A stretch of DNA of 64,000 nucleotides from Anoplolepis gracilipes (GCF_047496725.1 NC_132982.1:558001-622000); one strand, 5' to 3'; counted from the stretch's first letter, positions 20,085 to 32,108 are shown. Numbers and translations are program-made. Notes: generated by a model from the letters alone, not told the origin.

Positions 20085-21013
20085 GTTACGACTCCTAGCA
20101 TAGCCTACCATTATGCTAATTTCACCTCTAGGTTCTAATTTGTCACGGTTTTGTTTTGGTACATAAAAGAATGCGACACAACCAAATACTCTTAAATGCT
20201 CCAGTGAGGGTTTACGACCAAAAAATAATTTAAATGGAGTATTTGTTTTACCTTTTCTAGGAGTTAAGTTTGAAACATGACATGCCGTTGCCAGTGTTTC
20301 TGCCCAAAATTCATGAGGCAATTTACTATCATAGAGTATGGTTCGAGCCCTATCTAATAATACATGATTTGCTCTTTCTACTTTTCCATTGCTTTGTGGA
20401 TTATATAGCACGGTTTTTTGAGGACTAATACCCGATCTAATTAAATGTTTATAAAAATTTTCGTTAATAAATTCTCGACCATTATCAGTTCTAATGCTTT
20501 TAATTTTAGTTTCTAGCCTGTTTTCGAATTTATTTTGAAATTCAATGAAGTAATTTAATGCTTCACTTTTATATTTAAGGAAATAGACAAAGTACATACC
20601 AGTGTAATCATCTACTATTACCATCATATACTTAGATCCTTTAATTGAATCCGTTGGCATCGGTCCACATAAATCAATATATATCAGTTCTAATGGTATA
20701 CTAGTAATTTTGTATTCTACTATTTTATGAGGTTTTTTAGTTAACTTTGATGCACTACACGATTCGCAATCAATTTCATCTTTGCAAATTTTACTGGCAT
20801 TTTCAACAAGAGATTCTTTGATTAGTTTGTCAATATACTTAGGACTCAATGTGTTAGACGTTTACGCCATAACATTTCATTACTCATTTTTCTTATATTT
20901 TTTGTACCCATAAAACAAGTATTGACTGTAATTTCGCTGTCTATAATACATTTAGGACCGTTTTTGATTTCTTTAGCTATTAGTGTTCTATTATTATCGT
21001 ATATTAATACTAA
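20085..21013 (-). pseudogene. copia integrase fragment
   Basis: Minus-strand copia-type integrase: zinc domain remnants (LWRKRLTH and CESCSASKLTKK), then the DDE core with Asp in YIDLCGPM, Asp in RTDNGREF and Glu in NPQSNGKVERANHVL, and the GKTNTPFKLFFGRKPSLEHL block followed by RVFGCVAF. A one-base shift lies near 20848. At 20085 the frame runs into the R1-like element, so RT and RNase H are missing. The upstream part resumes at 27913 beyond a transposon insertion; the eight bases GTAACGAC (GTCGTTAC on plus) are duplicated. Confidence 0.9.
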
Positions 21014-21818
21014 GTCGTTACCGAGGGGTGTCTCACTCATCAAAAATTTGTACATGTATTGCGAATTACCGGGAATTCTAAGTAATTCCTTGTAATGCGA
21101 CGTACAATTATAAGTAATGCGATGGAAATACGTGTAATGTTAAACAATATAAAGTAATTCCATGTAATTCTATATAATTCTAAAGTAATTCCATGTAATT
21201 CTATGTAATTCTAAAGTAATTCTATGTAATTCTAAAGTATAATATAATTCAAAACAAATGTACACAGTTTGGATATTTTAACTAAATATTCCTTTTTATT
21301 ATTAAATTTTTTTATATTATTAAATTTTATTATATATACAATATATATTATTGTATATACTAAATATATTATTATATATACTATATATATTATATATATT
21401 TATATTATTAAATATTATATTATATTAAATTTTATTATATTGTATATACTATGTGTTACATATAAGTTAGTCATTATATAATGGATAATATAATGGATAT
21501 AATGATGGTTTCAGTATCGTTTATATATATAAGCGATATTGAAACCATCAATATATATTCTCTTTAATTCTTTGTATTTTTTTTCAATTAATGTTTTTTC
21601 ATGTCTACTTAAATGAAACGGTTCGGTTCCAATTAGAGTAACTGGTCCAAAGAATAAGTATTCATTTTGTACTATTTGAATGTCTGTTTCTTTGGGCCAC
21701 TTATAAATGTCTAATTCGGATTTAAAAAATTTTATTTTTGCAGAATTTTCAAATACTTCAATAACTCTTCCAATATAGAATGTGTTATCATAGTAGACAG
21801 TATAGTATTTTTCTGCTT

Positions 21819-21871
21819 CTATTACTAACTTACTTTTTTGACTGCCCCCCTGTCCGAACGCAGGTGGGTTT
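21819..21871 (-). repeat. 53-bp perfect inverted copy of solo-LTR sequence
   Basis: The minus strand of 21819-21871 is identical to 22297-22349 (the LTR core promoter/start region) over 53 bases. The copy lies inside the transposase C-terminal frame, adding the residues NPPAFGQGGSQKSKLVI. It lies outside the LTR's duplication boundary. Confidence 0.9.
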
Positions 21872-21958
21872 CTTCGAGTTAACTTCATATTCTTTGTTTG
21901 CTTCATCAATGTCTTCAAATTCACATTCGAGTTCAACTGTACTTTCAAATAAAGGGTC

Positions 21959-22653
21959 TGTTATAGCCCAAAACTATAACTAATTACATTAAATAATATA
22001 TATGAAATAATAATCAATTAATAATTAAGAAAATATAATAAAAGTATAATTGCGGAATACTAACGAAATAAGCCTTGCGGAATAAACGATATCCGCATAT
22101 CGCGATCGGAGCGTTGACCGCGCGTACCGCTGACATAGCGAACCACGCGCGAAACCCAAGACGAAGTCGGAATATCACGGCGAGAATTGCAAAAGAGTGC
22201 AAGCCAGGAAGTCCGACTCTTGGACTCGCTGAGCTTGCACTCAGCGCGAGTTGAGCAATCCGACCGAATTTTAGGACGGTCGCTCAACGGTATAAAAAAC
22301 CCACCTGCGTTCGGACAGGGGGGCAGTCAAAAAAGTAAGTTAGTAATAGTCGTAGCTGCGACGAGCAGTCATAAAGAATAATCAAAGTGCGCGAGTGAAA
22401 CCAAGTGGGAACCTCCAACCCTCCCGACGACCGACGCGAAGGGCCCATCTTGCCTACGACGCAACACCAGGAAGGGAACCGACCTCGCCTTCATAGGCAA
22501 TAAAACTGCGCTACACTGCTGTACTGGAGTAAATATATATTTCGATAACTATTACAAGGATTCTACGTTATTAAAAAGAACGAAGCCTTCCCGCGCCTTG
22601 AATCCTGCTCTCCTCCGCGGATCCCGAACTCAGTGCCGTCCCGCGGCATAACA
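21959..22653. repeat. Solo LTR in the 6.9-kb transposon
   Basis: TGTTATAGCC...GGCATAACA, 695 bp, flanked by GGTC on both sides (21955-21958, 22654-22657). A TATA-like GGTATAAAAAA at about 22290 suggests plus orientation. No internal region or second LTR remains. It is distinct from the 0.79-kb Gypsy LTR although both begin TGTTATAGCC. Confidence 0.85.
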
Positions 22654-25600
22654 GGTCATTATTTTCAGTTTTTTTCTTTTGTTTATTAACTCTTAAGTGA
22701 GCACACTTTTTATTTAATTTTTTTTTGGTTTTAATTTCTCCGAGCATGCCTCTTACTCGTAACAATCTATCTGAAGACAATCGACCACATTTTGTAAAAA
22801 AAAACCAACATAGTGTCGATTTCCATACTAATGCTATTTTATTTTTAATATAAACTTTTAAAAATAACTTATCTTTAAACTTATTATTTTCCTTCGCAAA
22901 TGTATTATTTTTGATTTCCGACTCTGTTACTTCTGTTAATATATTTAAATCTTTTCTATATCCTGCGAGTCTTCTGGATGCATTTCTATTTCTTGTAAGT
23001 CGTCGTTAAAGTTTTCACTGCTGTCGATGGTTTCAGTATCGCAGATAAATCAATATTTTCCATTACATGGTTTGGATCATCTAAACTAATTTTTAATTTT
23101 ACTGCGTCAATTAATGCTTGGTATTTTGCTTTATCGAGTTGGGCTTTAATTTTTTCAATTCTTGGAATGTGACAAGGAATTTTAGTTTCTGAATTGTTTT
23201 TTCCCACCTTTACATTTTCTTCTCTAGGAAATGTGAAATGATTACTTGAAATAATTAAAAATTAATATTATTAATTTTGAATAGACACTTAATATTTTAT
23301 AACTTAAAAATATGCATATGACAAAGTACTAACCTGAATCAGCTGAAATATTATTCAAACATTGAATTGCATTTCTGTTCAGCAAGTCTAACATGTCAAA
23401 GTTTGTAACTGTGGAATAAGTTGACGACATGGCTCTAGTTTGACGAAAAAATTTTTCACATGTTAGCTGCTAAATAACCAAGATAAAAATAATTCTGGAC
23501 AATTGTCTTTTCTACACAGTTCTAATATCAATAGCATAGCATGAGCATTTAACTCTATGCATGTATATATATTTAAAGTCAACCAGTTTTTGGACAAGGT
23601 AAAAGAATCTTGTTTTTTAAGCCATGCTCTCCATAATCGCAAAAAGAAAGTTGCATACCAAATATAATAAATTCTTAATTCAATGCTTATAGATTTATCA
23701 ATATAAAAATCCATAATATAATGCGTTATTAAAAGCAGGTGTTTAGTTGCATTTGCATTGTCAATATTGTTTAATAATTCTAATACTTTTGGATCACACA
23801 TTTTATTAATAGTATCAAAATTCATTTTATCAGTTTCTGAAAATAAAGCGATAAAAAAAATTATTATAATGTTAAAAAAGAATAATGATGCTAAAAAAAA
23901 GATTAGTTACTCACCGTCTAAATGATACAAAGTTAAAAAATGAGACGTTTTCGGATATTTTTCTATTAATTCTTTTAAGTGTTCTTTCGAAACAAAATAT
24001 TCTCCCATTGGCATTATATTATTTTTTAACAATCTTGTTTTAATTTTTGTGGAAATATGTATTGTATCCTGGACCATAATTGAATCTTCTGTCGAAAATA
24101 GTATCTATAAAAAATATAAGTAAATATAAAATATTGTAAATAGAAATTACTGAATAAATATAAATTGTAAATATAAAAATAAATATAAATAAGTAATATA
24201 TATATGGCATTTTTGAGACAAAATTTCTAAAGATTAAACATTATTTTTTTTAATTATGTTTTTGAAACCATAAGAAACTTGCCTTTTTATAACTTTATTT
24301 AAAGAATAAAATTTGTTAAACATATATATTAATAAACTTACTTTAAAATACGGCGCATAAGGTATATCTTGTGACATGTTTGGGAAATTTGTTTTCAATT
24401 TCATTGCTTTTAAGCATCTTGTATCTCCATCTGATGAAAAACCCATTACAGATATTCCGTAATTTTTTAATTTATTTTTTAAATAATTCCATCGTGTTAA
24501 AACATTTTCTGCAAAAAATTTGTTATTTGAACCAAAAATGGCCAAACAAAATGCAGGTGCTCCGTTAACTAATGGTTAGGCCATAAAAACATATGCATTT
24601 TGAGAAATTTCTTTATTTTTGAAAAACGTGTTCAATATGTTGAACTGAATTAACTTCATACTGATTTTGCAATGGAAATCCTGATGTTTTTGAAGTTTGA
24701 CAAACAAAGCCGACCATTTTATTAGATTAGTTGAATTATATCTTATTCGTTTCATTATTGCAGTTTGATCTTCAGATATTAATATTTTCATTGGATAGTT
24801 TCTTGATTGCAGGAATGTTTTTAATTCAGAACATTTTAAATCTCCTTCTATTGTTTTTGGAAAATCTTTTTTCTATAAAATATTGTTATTGATGGTAAAG
24901 AATTGTTCATGTTTGCCATTAACGTTTCGTATGCAAGACGTCCTGCAGTGAGAAAGATGTAAAGAGATAGTTTTTTCAACTCGTCCGAAAAACGATTACA
25001 TTGATATTTAATGTTAGAATTTTGTACAGCCGCATTTTTTAGCATTTCAAAAAAGCTTAATGGATTTTTAGTTTCGATTAAAGTTGAAGGTTCTTCATCC
25101 AGAAATCTTAAATTAGAAATGAATTCTTTAGAAATTATTTCACATTCACTTATATGTTGCTCGATACGTTCACAAATTTCAAAAAAGTCTGTGATTTTCT
25201 TTTGATTCATATCCAGAGCAAGATTTCTTTTTGTCTTTGTTCGATCTAATCTGTTTGAGAAATTTTTTTTCATGTGGAAGCTGGACAATTGCATCAGAAT
25301 TATTATCGCTTTGTATTATCTGCTCAGTAATTCCTTTATCTTTAAACAAATTTGAAGAAAGATCCAAGGAAAAACTTGTATTTTGTGATAGTTGATCGTC
25401 CGTATGAAGTTAAGTACATACAGAAATAGAACTTTTTCTAGCATGTTATCCATAAAATTAATTTTTTCTTGAAACAAATTATCAATATTTAACAAAGGAC
25501 TTAATGAGAGATTTGATACCCCAATTTCTGCATGTATATCTTCAGATTCTGGAGATACATTATTTTGAGTGGTGTCGAATACATCGTCATACGGTATTAT

Positions 25601-26665
25601 GATGACATTATTAGCTATACAATCAGGTGGTTCATTAATATTTTCTTCTATTATATTAGATTTTGGATTTACTTGAACAAAATTTAGAATGCTAGAATTT
25701 TTTGTCATATTTTGAGGCTTTTTATTTTTTAAATGTGTTTTAAAATGCTTATTAAAATTTGAAAGAACCCATTTATGTTTATTATTTTCAATTTGTATAA
25801 ATGTTTTTGAAATAAAGTTGCACTCTGTGCAACTTATATAAGCGGTCTGATTTTTAATTTCCACGCAAATATTATTTAAGTTAGAAAGAATTTTTGATTT
25901 TTTAGATTTCTTGTAATCAATATTTTCTGAAAGTTTAATGATATAGTTTAAAATCACCTTTTTAATATGATTAATAGCTTTAGATTTCTTATCCTCACTT
26001 AAAAAGGAAGATTCGTTTCTAGGTGTAATTGTGCTGGTGGTGTCTTCAAAATTATTTTTATTACGTTTTGTATCTTTATTTGTGTCTTTAGTTGCATATT
26101 TGCGTTTAATATTAGATGTACTTTGATGTTGTGAAACATCACTTAAACATTCTACAGTTTTCTCTTGAGCCTGATCTGTACATTCAATAATTTTTTTACT
26201 TTTTTCCATTAATGCATATAATAATTCTTTATGGCCGAATGAAATTTCAAAATGTTGCTTTTTTGTTGCATATATTCCAAAAAAATCTTATTTTTGTTCA
26301 GGAGTTAATAATAAAGGTAATTTTTGTCTAGCAAAAATTTCCATGTTATTTATACTTTTATTATTAATTCTAGATACTGATATGATATTATCATATCCAG
26401 TGAAAAGAAAAAGTTGTTTTAAGTAATCAGGAATCTCAATATCTTGAAAATTGAGCTTTTCTATAAGTTTATTAATTTTTTCTAAATTTAGTAATGTTAT
26501 TATTACTTCTTTTCAAATAAAAAATAAATATGAAATTGTTAAAAAGAAAAATAGAATTTTATTTTTAATCATTACCTAATTTAATAAATATTTTTTTCAA
26601 TTTTGTTCTGAATATAAATAATTTTATAATTAATTTAATAGATGTTGATTTTATAATTAATTTAA

Positions 26666-27002
26666 TAGATGTTTTATATATAATTTTACCTTAATATATA
26701 ATTTTTGTTATTTTTAAATTTGAAAAATCTCTGCAACAAGTTTTATAGTTTTTACCTAAAAAACTTTTTAAAAATTATACTCAAATAAAACATTAGTTTA
26801 AAAATTAATTATAATATAATTAATTTTATATATTATATAATATTATATTATGTAATGTAGTTAATTTGTAAATTAAATTTTTATTTGAGTATAATTTTTA
26901 AAAAGTTTTTTAGGTAAAACCTATAAAACTTATTGTAGAGATTTTTCAAATTCAAAAATAAAAATTATATATTAAGATAAAATTATATATAAAATGCAAC
27001 AT
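26666..27002. repeat. AT-rich foldback in the 6.9-kb transposon
   Basis: Arms of about 130 bp (26666-26800 and 26870-27002) are reverse complements, with shared GAAAAATCTCTGCAACAAG / CTTATTGTAGAGATTTTTC. Non-coding and MITE-like. Confidence 0.75.
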
Positions 27003-27729
27003 CTACCTTTAGAATATGCAGACGCACACACACACAATCTGTGTACATACTTATACTAGTGTGTTTAACTTAAAAAAAAATACTTGTTATTGTGTAAAAA
27101 CTGTTTTAAGTCTTATTAAAAATGTAAATTACATATGACTATAGAATAAACACATAATATTAGAACTTATCTTTTAGAATCAGCTTTAGTTAATAATAAA
27201 CTTCTTATCGGTCTTCAGTAATTAAAAAATTGAATTTTGATCAATTTTATTTCACACTTCACTCGATTATCATGAAGTAAGGAAACTGTCGTCACTAGTT
27301 ACCAAATTAAGCATAAATGCGCAAAGGAATACGCGTATGTATACGCACAAACCTGACGAATTACGCGGTGCTGTGTCTACACTCGCGCAGAAGACAGACA
27401 TATCTTCTGTCTATCTCTCTTTCTCGATTATGCGCAAGCCTGGTGGAAGAAATGACGAATGAAACAAGCGAGAACGCGTACATGTACACTACTACCGAAG
27501 CAATGAGTGCATATTTACGCAGTTTAAAAGAATAAACCTCGGAATAAACTTTAATTTTAGACACACACAAAACTTATTTTATTAAATTTAAAAAATTATC
27601 TCCTGCGATTATTATTCTTATTTAGCTTATTATTATTCTTATTCTGAAATATTAATAAATAATCATAAATTTAACTCTCAGAAAAATTGTTATAAATCAA
27701 TACGAAGCAATATGTAATGCGAAATAATA
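27003..27729. other. 5' flanking region of the 6.9-kb transposon gene
   Basis: AT-rich, with a less AT-rich patch at 27317-27545 rich in CGCG/ATGCGC steps that may hold the promoter and leader of the minus-strand transposase. No TATA box or exon can be assigned with confidence. Confidence 0.35.
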
Positions 27730-27865
27730 TACATATGCAACGTAATTCGAAGTAATTCGAAGTAATGCGTAAGTAATTCGAAGTAATACAAAGTAATGCG
27801 TAAGTAATTCGAAGTAATGCGAAGTAACGCGTAAGTAATGCGAAGTAATGCGTAAGTAATTCCAG
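27730..27865. repeat. Subterminal decamer array
   Basis: About a dozen direct copies of AAGTAATTCG or AAGTAATGCG just inside the right TIR. The left end (21080-21250) has the related GTAATTCTA/AAGTAATTCC array. Such arrays are plausible transposase-binding sites. Confidence 0.8.
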
Positions 27866-27912
27866 AAGAAATGTACACGTATTGCGACAGTGAGACACCC
27901 CTCGGTCGTTAC

Positions 27913-29660
27913 CAAATATTACTTTATAACCCATTTCATCTAATTTTCGTATGGAAAGCAAGTTATTTCTCAATTCAAGTACAAATAGAGTATCTTTAAA
28001 ACATACGTTAGTACCGTATTTGTTATCTATTTCAAATTTACTATTAATCGTACCGATCCCTTTTAATTTTGTCATAGTACCTTTGACTTTTGTATCTTTA
28101 ACCTGCTAGAAAAACGTCATCGCTTATCTGATTAAACTCATTAAATACAAATTTCTCTTTCATCATATGACTACTATAACCGCTATCTAATATCCAAATT
28201 ATTCTATAATTATCGTTTACAAAGTCTTCATTGCATGCTTCGAATGCATAGTCATCAGTGGCTTCGGGTGACACCCGTTTGGACACGGAACGATTGGACA
28301 CATAGTATTGGATACATTCAGATTGGACACCGCACGATTGGACACACATTTTACACTATTGGACATTGCACGATTGAACACCGCATGATTGGACACCGTA
28401 TATGGAAACTTTATCTTGATATATATTTTCAATATTTTCATAATATACACACACGCACGGGGGGGGGGGTGCAAGGGGGGCCTCCGGCCCTCCCCCTTCC
28501 GCACCCACCCCGTCCATTTCGCTTCGCGTGGAAAGTTGCAAATCCATGTGAACTTTACTTTGTCTTGCAATGTACATGCGAAACGAGGTGTCCAATCGTG
28601 CAGAATGTGTGTCCAATCGTGCGGTGTCCAATCTGAACGTGTCCAATACTACGTGTCTAATCGTTTGGTGTTTTGGTGTTTAATCGTTCCGTGTCCAAAC
28701 GGGATATTCCCGTGGCTTCATTGGCTTTTTCGTTTCGATCGTTGCGTCCGTCCTGACAATTTTGGTGTAAACGATCCTGTTGCTGTGTGTTGCGGCGCTG
28801 GCTTCCGTACCCCTTGTTTTGTTGTCGATCGTTGTTCTCGCCGTCGTTGTCGTTGTTGGATTTTCTGTGCCAATACATTTTTGCTAGATGTCCAGGCTTT
28901 TTACAGACATAACATTTCTTTCCGGTGCTGCGTTTTCCATCTCTTACTGTGTAGGCTGCATCGTTACGTTTCTTTTGATTATTCAACTCTCTTTCTTCTT
29001 TTCTTAAGTCTTCTAATACGTCGTCGAGTTTTTTGTCCCATTGTGTTTTAAGTGTACCTTTTATTCTGTTGAATTTACCATTCAAACCTCTCACAACATA
29101 GTATACAAGTTCACGATCTGTGATATTAATACCAAGACCTTTACATTTTGACGCTAAATCTCGTGCACGTCCAACGTAATCGGCAGCCTTTTCCTTATCA
29201 TTCATTCTTATGCTACGTATTTCAACAGTTGCATCAATTTTAGAATCTTCAAAGCGTCTTACGTAAGTTTCTTTGATTTTTGTTCATTGGTTCCTTGCGT
29301 TTGTTTCGTCGGCAAATTGCATAGCTGGTCATCTGATAAGGTTAACTTTATAATGGATACGACGTCTTCGTTATCGCTATTCCATTTTTCTCTTTTTTTA
29401 TCCGTCTCCGGTCGATTAGTTGTGAGAACATATTTTACCTTTTTCAGACCTAACACTCCTTAATTTCATAGCCCACACATAGTAGTTTGTAGCTGTAAGT
29501 AGCGGAACAGAATTCATCGGTATCTTGTCCACTTTTTTTTGCTCTCTCCTGTCCGGTGGTTTCTTCTTACTTCGATCACTGCTCAGAATTTGTTTCCTCT
29601 CGGCTTTACGCTCTCTCGGCAGCTTCTTTTTCCGTTTCGGCAACCACGTTCTTCTACCGT
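27913..29660 (-). pseudogene. copia gag and protease region
   Basis: Minus strand. The gag start is recognisable near 29530 (PLLTATNYYVWAMKL), continuing through 29456-29259 and 29205-28712 (AADYVGRARDLASKCK). There is one zinc knuckle, CYVCKKPGHLAKMYW, whose last Cys is replaced by Tyr. The protease follows at 28258-28098 with WILDSGYSSHMM (Asp-Ser-Gly site), then the linker to integrase (ELRNNLLSIRKLDEMGYKV) ending at 27913. Several frameshifts are present. A 446-bp foldback is inserted between gag and protease, and the 6.9-kb transposon at 27912. I find no copia LTR in the window. Confidence 0.88.
28266..28711. mobile_element. GATTGGACAC foldback element
   Basis: Flanked by an exact 8-bp duplication GTGGCTTC (28258-28265, 28712-28719) within copia. 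The termini share CCCGTTTGGACACGG inverted. Each arm is an array of GATTGGACAC-type decamers (at least seven on the left, in inverse orientation on the right). The centre holds a G-run/microsatellite foldback half (28441-28590). No coding capacity. The 8-bp duplication is hAT-like. Confidence 0.88.
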
Positions 29661-30174
29661 TAATGTTGGGTATATCAAAAATATATGGATTCCTTTAATA
29701 CTCTGTCTTTACTACTTTATGGTTAATACACAAATGCGTGTGACAAAATGCCTCCGCATACTAAACTAACTCCCTTAAAAATAGTAGAGATGTCGCTAGC
29801 GTGAGTACAATGCATGATATCATAAACTAAGAAAGAGCGCGGGAGCATGCAAAGAAAATAATCGTACCTCTACCTAATAACGAGTACGCAAATTCCCACA
29901 AAAACCAAAATAAAATTTAAAATGAAAAAACAAAAATAAAATTTAGAATAAAATAAAATAAAAGTTATAATTTTTATAAATAAGAGATTAGATTATAGTT
30001 ATTACAAGGTACCAATAAATCACATGTAGGATAACTCACATTTGGCAGGTACTCAGTCTTGAATTTTCCAGGAACTGTTTGGTCTCTGAAAAAGTATAGT
30101 ATATTAAAATTTAATAATAGTTACAAGATAAGATTAGGAATTATATCAAATAATGAACTATGATATTACAAAAA
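29661..30174. other. AT-rich intergenic sequence
   Basis: I see no gene or repeat that I can support here. Confidence 0.4.
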
Positions 30175-31655
30175 TTATTCATGCAAATAAGTGGGCAATA
30201 TGTTTTCTACAATTTTTGTAAGTTTTTCAAATACTCGTATCCGTTCACTGTCATTAACGGCCTGTACAGCAGCAGTATCTGCTAACTTCTGTATAGCATG
30301 CAATTTCAGTCATTGCAACCGCATGCATTCTAGATGCCTCTGCTTGTACTTTGCAAAATTCGGCATGTATCTACAAATATTCAAATATATTTCACGAATT
30401 ATTTATATAATTTGTTAAAAAGATCACACATTGTATATTAATTGAAGATTTTAATTTACCAAATCAGCATCGATCTGCTTCTCTGCAAGAGATTGGAAGT
30501 GCTCCCTCCATGAATACAATTTGAACGGTGTAAGTCTCGAAGCACGCCGAGAAATCGAACTCCGACGACCGAGCGCGGAGACGCCCGATCAAGGCGAATT
30601 TCTAAAGTAAAACTGTCAAAACCATTAGGCGCTATTGTCTTAGAGGAAGGAGAAATTCGAGCCGTATAAAATAAGCAAACACGCCGAAATCAGGACCAGA
30701 TCTCCGCATCCGGCTATCCAAGATGGGTTTCGCCTTAGAGAGCATTCCCGATCCCGAAAAAAATCTAGAAAGCAACAGCGGTGGAGTGTACTCCACCACT
30801 GCCGAGAGTTCTCGGCACTTACTCGATTATCCTCACTGATATCGAGGCAGAAACGATTTGCGAGTGGAGAGTACTCCGCTTCGATCGAGCGTTCTCAACA
30901 GTCAAACCTGCACCGAATAAAATCATTCTTTTTCCGACCGTCCAGAAATGGAAGACATTCTAGTCTCGGGATGGAGAGTGAGCCGCTTCCGACGAGGGTT
31001 CTCGTATTCAACCGACCATTCTCCGCGAATCCTCTCCTAGCCATTGACAGAATAAGCGATATCCTACTATACGCGAATTTAAAGGGCCACGGCGCACCAA
31101 CATAAACACGCCCGAGCCGTTGAACTCAATCCGTCACAACGGTCATACAAAAACAACCGTCAACACACGTGCGCCCGCGCGCATATCGAAACTGTCGCGC
31201 TCAATGTCGAACGCGGTTCGATTGATTCGAGATTTAGAATATGCGTGCGATCTCCCGCCCGGTGCACTTGCACAACACACACACATACACACATTGTACA
31301 CACGCTTTCATTCACCACACACGCATACAATACATTCTGTAAATACTTTCATCCAATTTAAAATAAACGACACTACATTTCAGCATAACCGACTACTGTC
31401 TCTCTCCCTTTTTGCACGAACCCTGATCCTGGCGAACTATCCAGATACCGTTCAACTAACGGAGGACCGTTATAGTATAAAACATAAAAATGTATTTACA
31501 CAATAGAAATAATTCTAATATAACAATAATTTTGTATTATAGACAATTCAGTGATAATTATTTATCAAATCAGGTTGCTTACCAAAATTTCTTCTTCGGT
31601 TTTTGTAAAATTGGAAGCACGTTTTGATGAAGCACTACTATCGTTGCCATATTTG
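30175..31655 (-). pseudogene. Myb/SANT-like DNA-binding protein gene, split
   Basis: Minus strand. A first exon (about 31655-31583) reads SSASSKRASNFTKTEEEIL, the typical opening of Myb/SANT-like domain proteins of insects, and ends at donor GTAAGC; its ATG is out of frame by an indel. Penultimate exon 30524-30460 (LYSWREHFQSLAEKQIDADL) ends at GTAAAT. The last exon 30370-30175 (HAEFCKVQAEASRMHAVAM, a frameshift, then KLADTAAVQAVNDSERIRV...) ends at TAA. The DNA-binding core in between is missing, and a solo LTR (30529-31458) sits at the break. Such genes occur both as host regulators and as partners of Harbinger transposons; I cannot tell which this was. Confidence 0.65.
30529..31458 (+). 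repeat. Solo LTR candidate
   Basis: About 930 bp, starting TGTAAGTCTCG and ending TTCAACTA, flanked by ACGG on both sides (30525-30528, 31459-31462). The right terminus is not a perfect TG..CA partner. A TATA-like GTATAAAATA at about 30665 and AATAAA at about 31363 fit a plus-strand LTR promoter and polyadenylation signal. GC content contrasts with the surroundings. Confidence 0.6.
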
Positions 31656-31659
31656 TTAA

Positions 31660-32108
31660 TTATAAATCAGTTGTGACAAACAAATCAACAGTTTGCAAGA
31701 GAAATGAAAAAATTAATTAATAAATGTAGAGGTTGAAGCACTGATACGCATAGTATAGACTTATTTTGAGGTTATATTGACTGCACATCGAGTTCGCGCA
31801 TGTGATCAGTTGCTAACAGAAATTTAACTAAGATTTAATTAATCTATCCTCATTGTACAATGGAAAAACGAATAGTATATATAAAACTAAGTTTAAGGAT
31901 CAAGAATCGTTTCATTAAACTTTAGTAAAATTATGTTTAAGGATCCAGGATCGTTTTATTAAACTTTAGTTTAATATTATTGAAAAACCGGTCCTAAGTG
32001 TCTCTTTGTCTATCCTACATATGTTGCAATAATTAATTGCGGCGAAATTATTCATCGAATCGAAAAATAGTATTAGACATTTTTTCTTAGATTCTCATTC
32101 TCTATCGA
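31660..32108. other. AT-rich sequence
   Basis: I see no gene here. An imperfect direct repeat (AAGGATC.AG.ATCGTTT.ATTAAACTTTAGT) occurs at about 31895 and 31940. Confidence 0.5.

Larger units (their letters stand above)
21511..26517 (-). pseudogene. Transposase of the 6.9-kb element (multi-exon, DDE-like)
   Basis: Minus-strand pieces form one protein family in order: N-terminal region (26517-25380) with a C2H2-like finger, CTEC...HKWVLSNFNKHFKTH; a helical block (25294-24848) ending AYETLMANMNNSLPS; ISEDQTAI (first acidic site, about 24780); FSSDGDTRCLKAMK (second, about 24430); an exon 24104-23915 with VQDTIHI (likely third); an exon 23836-23334 with LRIYYIWYATFFLRLWRAWL and CEKFFRQTRAMSSTYST; KSTLCWF and LSSDRLLRVRG (22850-22740); and a C-terminal YYDNTFYIGRV...WPKETD domain (21800-21680). 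Splice sites fit between several. Stops and frameshifts (about 26295, 24580, 25290, 23460) show decay. The assignment as a transposase rests on the TIR/TSD context and acidic motifs. The superfamily is unassigned. Confidence 0.7.
21022..27904 (-). mobile_element. 6.9-kb DNA transposon of uncertain superfamily
   Basis: TIRs CGAGGGGTGTCTCAC (21022) and the complement (ending 27904) are bounded by an exact 8-bp duplication GTCGTTAC (21014-21021, 27905-27912). Both subterminal regions are packed with AAGTAATTC/AAGTAATGC-type decamers (21080-21250 and 27730-27860). A multi-exon transposase runs on the minus strand. Eight-base duplications occur in hAT, P, Merlin and Sola1 superfamilies; the protein does not look like hAT. 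It is inserted in copia and carries a solo LTR and an AT-rich foldback. Confidence 0.88.

Noticed and set aside
27730..27865. CRISPR-like repeat array
   Set aside because: The units are contiguous 10-mers without unique spacers, in an insect genome; they fit subterminal transposon repeats.
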